Origin: Flavobacteriales bacterium
Lineage (GTDB): Bacteria > Bacteroidota > Bacteroidia > Flavobacteriales > Flavobacteriaceae
Reading direction: 5' to 3'
Assembly (NCBI GenBank): GCA_017303755.1
Contig: JAFLBS010000001.1
Coordinates: 248,001-312,000, forward strand
Length of the DNA: 64,000 nt
The position numbers were made by a program, and so were the translations under genes. Under the pieces are notes generated by a model. That model had not been told where the DNA came from, did not search any database, and was given only the letters and a program-made list of their open reading frames with translations. Shown here piece by piece: positions 61,877-64,000 of this stretch; the first letter of the stretch is position 1; each line of letters begins with the position of its first letter.

Positions 61877-62971
61877 TTACTGAACACTGATTTTTGCTCC
61901 GTTGAATAATTTGCCTTCTGCAGAGATGATGTACTTCTCATTAGCACTCAAACCTGACAACACTTCAACTTGATTGCCGAATGACTTCCCGATGCGCAAC
62001 CAGCGTAAAATGGCTGTATTTCCATTTCCAACAGTGTAAATTCCGGTGAGTTGACCTTGTCTAACTAAAGCGCTTTCAGGAACCATAACTTTATCGGAAA
62101 CAGTTGTTGTACTTTCTTTTTTATTTGCCACAGGAAACTGAACATTGACAAACATTCCAGATAAAATTGATTTGTCAGTTTGAGTGAGATTTACTTTTAC
62201 CAAATATTGTCCACCTGTATTTTTGGCTGAACCACTCACTTCGGATACTTTTCCAGTTACTTCTTTATTCAATGATTTCACCATTATTTTTACCGCCATT
62301 CCGTTGGTAATTGACGAAATATCACTTTCAGAAACCATCGCAGTAACTTGCATGCGGGATGCACCTTCGATACTTACTAAAGGCATTCCAGGATTGGCCA
62401 TATCGCCTTCTTTCACAAAAGTGTTGGTGATTTCACCCGAAAATGGAGCTGTAATGTTTGAGTAACTAAATTGCGCCATGACTTCATTTCGCATTTGACG
62501 CGCACCTTCTAAAGTCGCTTTGGCCATTTCATAACGCGCGGTCATATCGTCCAATTCTTTTTGAGATGCACTTTGTTGAGCGTATAAATTGACAAATCGA
62601 TCGTAATCTTTTTTAGCATTGTTGTACGCTGCAGTCGCTTGCAAAATGGAAGCATCTACTTGAGCTTTTTTGGCGTGTAAATCGGTGTTGTTGATACTGA
62701 CTAATAATTGTCCGGCTCCAACTTTTTGCCCGACTTTTACATGTACTTTTGTTACATACCCCATCATTCGAGTGCTTAAATTAGCACTGTTTTCAGCTTC
62801 AATTTTTCCACTTGCTGTTACAAACGGACTGTTATTGTCGTTGTTGATTCCGCTTACTTGAACAGCAATTGCGGGTTCATTGTTGGCGGTTTCTTTTTTG
62901 TCATTTCCACACGAGAAAAGAGTGAGAACTAATAAAAAGACAGTTAGTATTGAATATATTTTCTTCATCAT
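61877..62971 (-). CDS. RND periplasmic adaptor (membrane fusion) lipoprotein
   Basis: 364 residues. The lipoprotein signal has its cysteine at LTLFSCGND (about residue 21). The coiled-coil hairpin is flanked by lipoyl halves (VKVGQKVGAGQLLVSINNTDL and FSYSNITAPFSGEITNTFVKEGDM), followed by beta-barrel and membrane-proximal domains (LTQTDKSILSGMFVNVQFPV, PESALVRQGQLTGIYTV). Unlike the mini adaptor at 45098, it is full length. It joins the RND pump to the TolC-like channel encoded on either side. Confidence 0.93.
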   Translation of the reverse strand: MMKKIYSILTVFLLVLTLFSCGNDKKETANNEPAIAVQVSGINNDNNSPFVTASGKIEAENSANLSTRMMGYVTKVHVKVGQKVGAGQLLVSINNTDLHAKKAQVDASILQATAAYNNAKKDYDRFVNLYAQQSASQKELDDMTARYEMAKATLEGARQMRNEVMAQFSYSNITAPFSGEITNTFVKEGDMANPGMPLVSIEGASRMQVTAMVSESDISSITNGMAVKIMVKSLNKEVTGKVSEVSGSAKNTGGQYLVKVNLTQTDKSILSGMFVNVQFPVANKKESTTTVSDKVMVPESALVRQGQLTGIYTVGNGNTAILRWLRIGKSFGNQVEVLSGLSANEKYIISAEGKLFNGAKISVQ

Positions 62972-62980
62972 TTTAAAATT

Positions 62981-63018
62981 TATATTGATTTTTGAAATTG
63001 ATATTGTAATTGATTTTT
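62981..63018. repeat. ATATTGATTTTTGAAATTGATATTG text
   Basis: Inverse orientation of the CAATATCAATTTCAA family found at 19580-19677 and 40391-40480, in the gap between the TolC-like and adaptor genes. Confidence 0.55.
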
Positions 63019-64000
63019 ATTTAGTTAAAAACTGTAAATACTGTTTAGTGAAATTGTATTCGAAAATAGCTTGCAGATGTTCTAATTCTTTTTGAATCAT
63101 TTGTGTTTCTGACGTTAGTAAATCGGTGGTTTTTTCTAAACCTTGTGCGTAACGATTTTGGCGAATACGGAATGCTTCTTGCGACTGTTCAAAAGCCAAT
63201 TGCGAGAGATTTACTTTGTTTTCGGCATCTTTAAGCTGGCGACTTGTTTTATTTACTTCGAGTTGACTTTGTTTTTTGTATTGGTCCTTTTCAGTTTCAG
63301 ACTTTTGAAATTCGGCTTTGGCTTTATCGTATTTTCCGATGGATTTGTAACCATCAAAAACATTCCACGATAATTGAGCACCTACTAAATATCCTTTAGC
63401 AGAGGTTCCGAAAAGGTTTTTATCGTACAATTCATAACTACCAAAAGCATTCAATCTTGGTAAAAAAGTAGTTTTGGCTGATTGTAGCATTTTACCATAC
63501 GCTTCCGATGATTTACTCATGGCCTGAATGTCTTTTCTACTGTCGGAAAGAGTTGGATTAACCGTTTCAATTGTGATGGTGTTTTCAAGTTCTTCTGTTG
63601 GTTTGTACAACTTATCTTTAGCATCTTCATTCAACAAAAAAGCTAGATAATCCGAAGCATTTTGCACATTACTTTTGGCGTACTGCAATTGATTTTCGAT
63701 TTCATTCACACGCACTTGAACATTCAATACGTCTGTTTTTTGCAACATTCCATTTTTGAAATAATTCTGCACCAATTTCAAATTTTCCTTGGCTGTTGTG
63801 TTGGCTTTTTCTAAAACTTTTACCGCTCTGTAAGTCAGCTGTAATTGCATGTAAGCTTTGGAAACTTCCAATTCCAAATACTCTTTAGTGCGTTCGGTTT
63901 GCAATTGATAGGCTTCCATTTTGGCTTTTGCTGCTTTGCGTTCGAACCAACCATCTACATTAATTAATGGTTGTTGGATTTCAAATTTGGTGGCAAAATT
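63017..64000 (-). CDS. TolC-like outer-membrane efflux channel, 5'-truncated by window edge
   Basis: The frame is open to the window end (upstream residues read FATKFEIQQPLINVDGWFERK before the Met at 63919, which is internal). Long helical stretches typical of TolC-type channels are present: YLELEVSKAYMQLQLTYRAV, NYFKNGMLQKTDVLNVQVRVNEIENQL, PRLNAFGSYELYD, LVGAQLSWNVFDGYK, and FRIRQNRYAQGLEKTTDLL. It is the first visible gene of the efflux operon. The start lies beyond the window. Confidence 0.93.
   Translation of the reverse strand, partial: NFATKFEIQQPLINVDGWFERKAAKAKMEAYQLQTERTKEYLELEVSKAYMQLQLTYRAVKVLEKANTTAKENLKLVQNYFKNGMLQKTDVLNVQVRVNEIENQLQYAKSNVQNASDYLAFLLNEDAKDKLYKPTEELENTITIETVNPTLSDSRKDIQAMSKSSEAYGKMLQSAKTTFLPRLNAFGSYELYDKNLFGTSAKGYLVGAQLSWNVFDGYKSIGKYDKAKAEFQKSETEKDQYKKQSQLEVNKTSRQLKDAENKVNLSQLAFEQSQEAFRIRQNRYAQGLEKTTDLLTSETQMIQKELEHLQAIFEYNFTKQYLQFLTK

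Overview
The window looks like a chromosomal segment of a low-GC Flavobacteriia member, most likely Flavobacterium or a close relative. The evidence is gldB/gldC gliding genes, two proteins with C-terminal type IX secretion (T9SS) sorting domains, a short primary sigma factor, TAnnTTTG-type -7 promoter boxes without Shine-Dalgarno sequences, and many lipoproteins and outer-membrane barrels. No insertion sequence, phage or CRISPR array was seen.

Layout. 1-9.5 kb: the 3' part of pnp, two lipoproteins, an ECF sigma factor with a membrane/barrel partner, a desaturase, rpoD and rpe. 9.5-14 kb: two T9SS cargo proteins, a CBS protein, tRNA-Arg(UCG) and a YqeY protein, with several structured intergenic repeats. 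14-30 kb: a complete division and cell-wall (dcw) cluster on the minus strand, mraZ-rsmH-ftsL-ftsI-murE-mraY-murD-ftsW-murG-murC-ftsQ-ftsA-ftsZ, with a likely MraZ operator at its head and a strong terminator after ftsZ. 30-44.5 kb: housekeeping and envelope genes (hydrolase, engB, gldC-gldB, nadE, a response regulator, dnaG, a second ECF sigma module, a polyprenyl synthase, rlmN).

44.6-55.2 kb is the accessory island and the most interesting part. It encodes what looks like a complete RiPP (ribosomally made, modified peptide) system. Two short double-glycine leader peptides have cores built almost wholly of His-Ser/Gly-Gln triplets. With them are a radical SAM/SPASM maturase, an ABC exporter with a C39 leader peptidase, a very short HlyD-like adaptor, a small repeat-rich protein, an outer-membrane receptor-like barrel, a LuxR-type response regulator, a periplasmic-TPR histidine kinase and a tiny lipoprotein. 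A 30-bp bipartite motif occurs, with identical spacing, upstream of both the regulator operon and the receptor/peptide operon, which suggests that the two-component system controls the whole set.

55.4-64 kb: a NodU-type carbamoyltransferase, an O-methyltransferase, then a tripartite RND efflux operon (TolC-like, adaptor, pump) with a small PII-like protein and a DUF2892-like membrane protein. The TolC-like gene runs off the right end.

All functional calls come from reading the translated sequences and from memory of protein families; no database search was run. Residue positions are hand-counted and approximate for the larger proteins.
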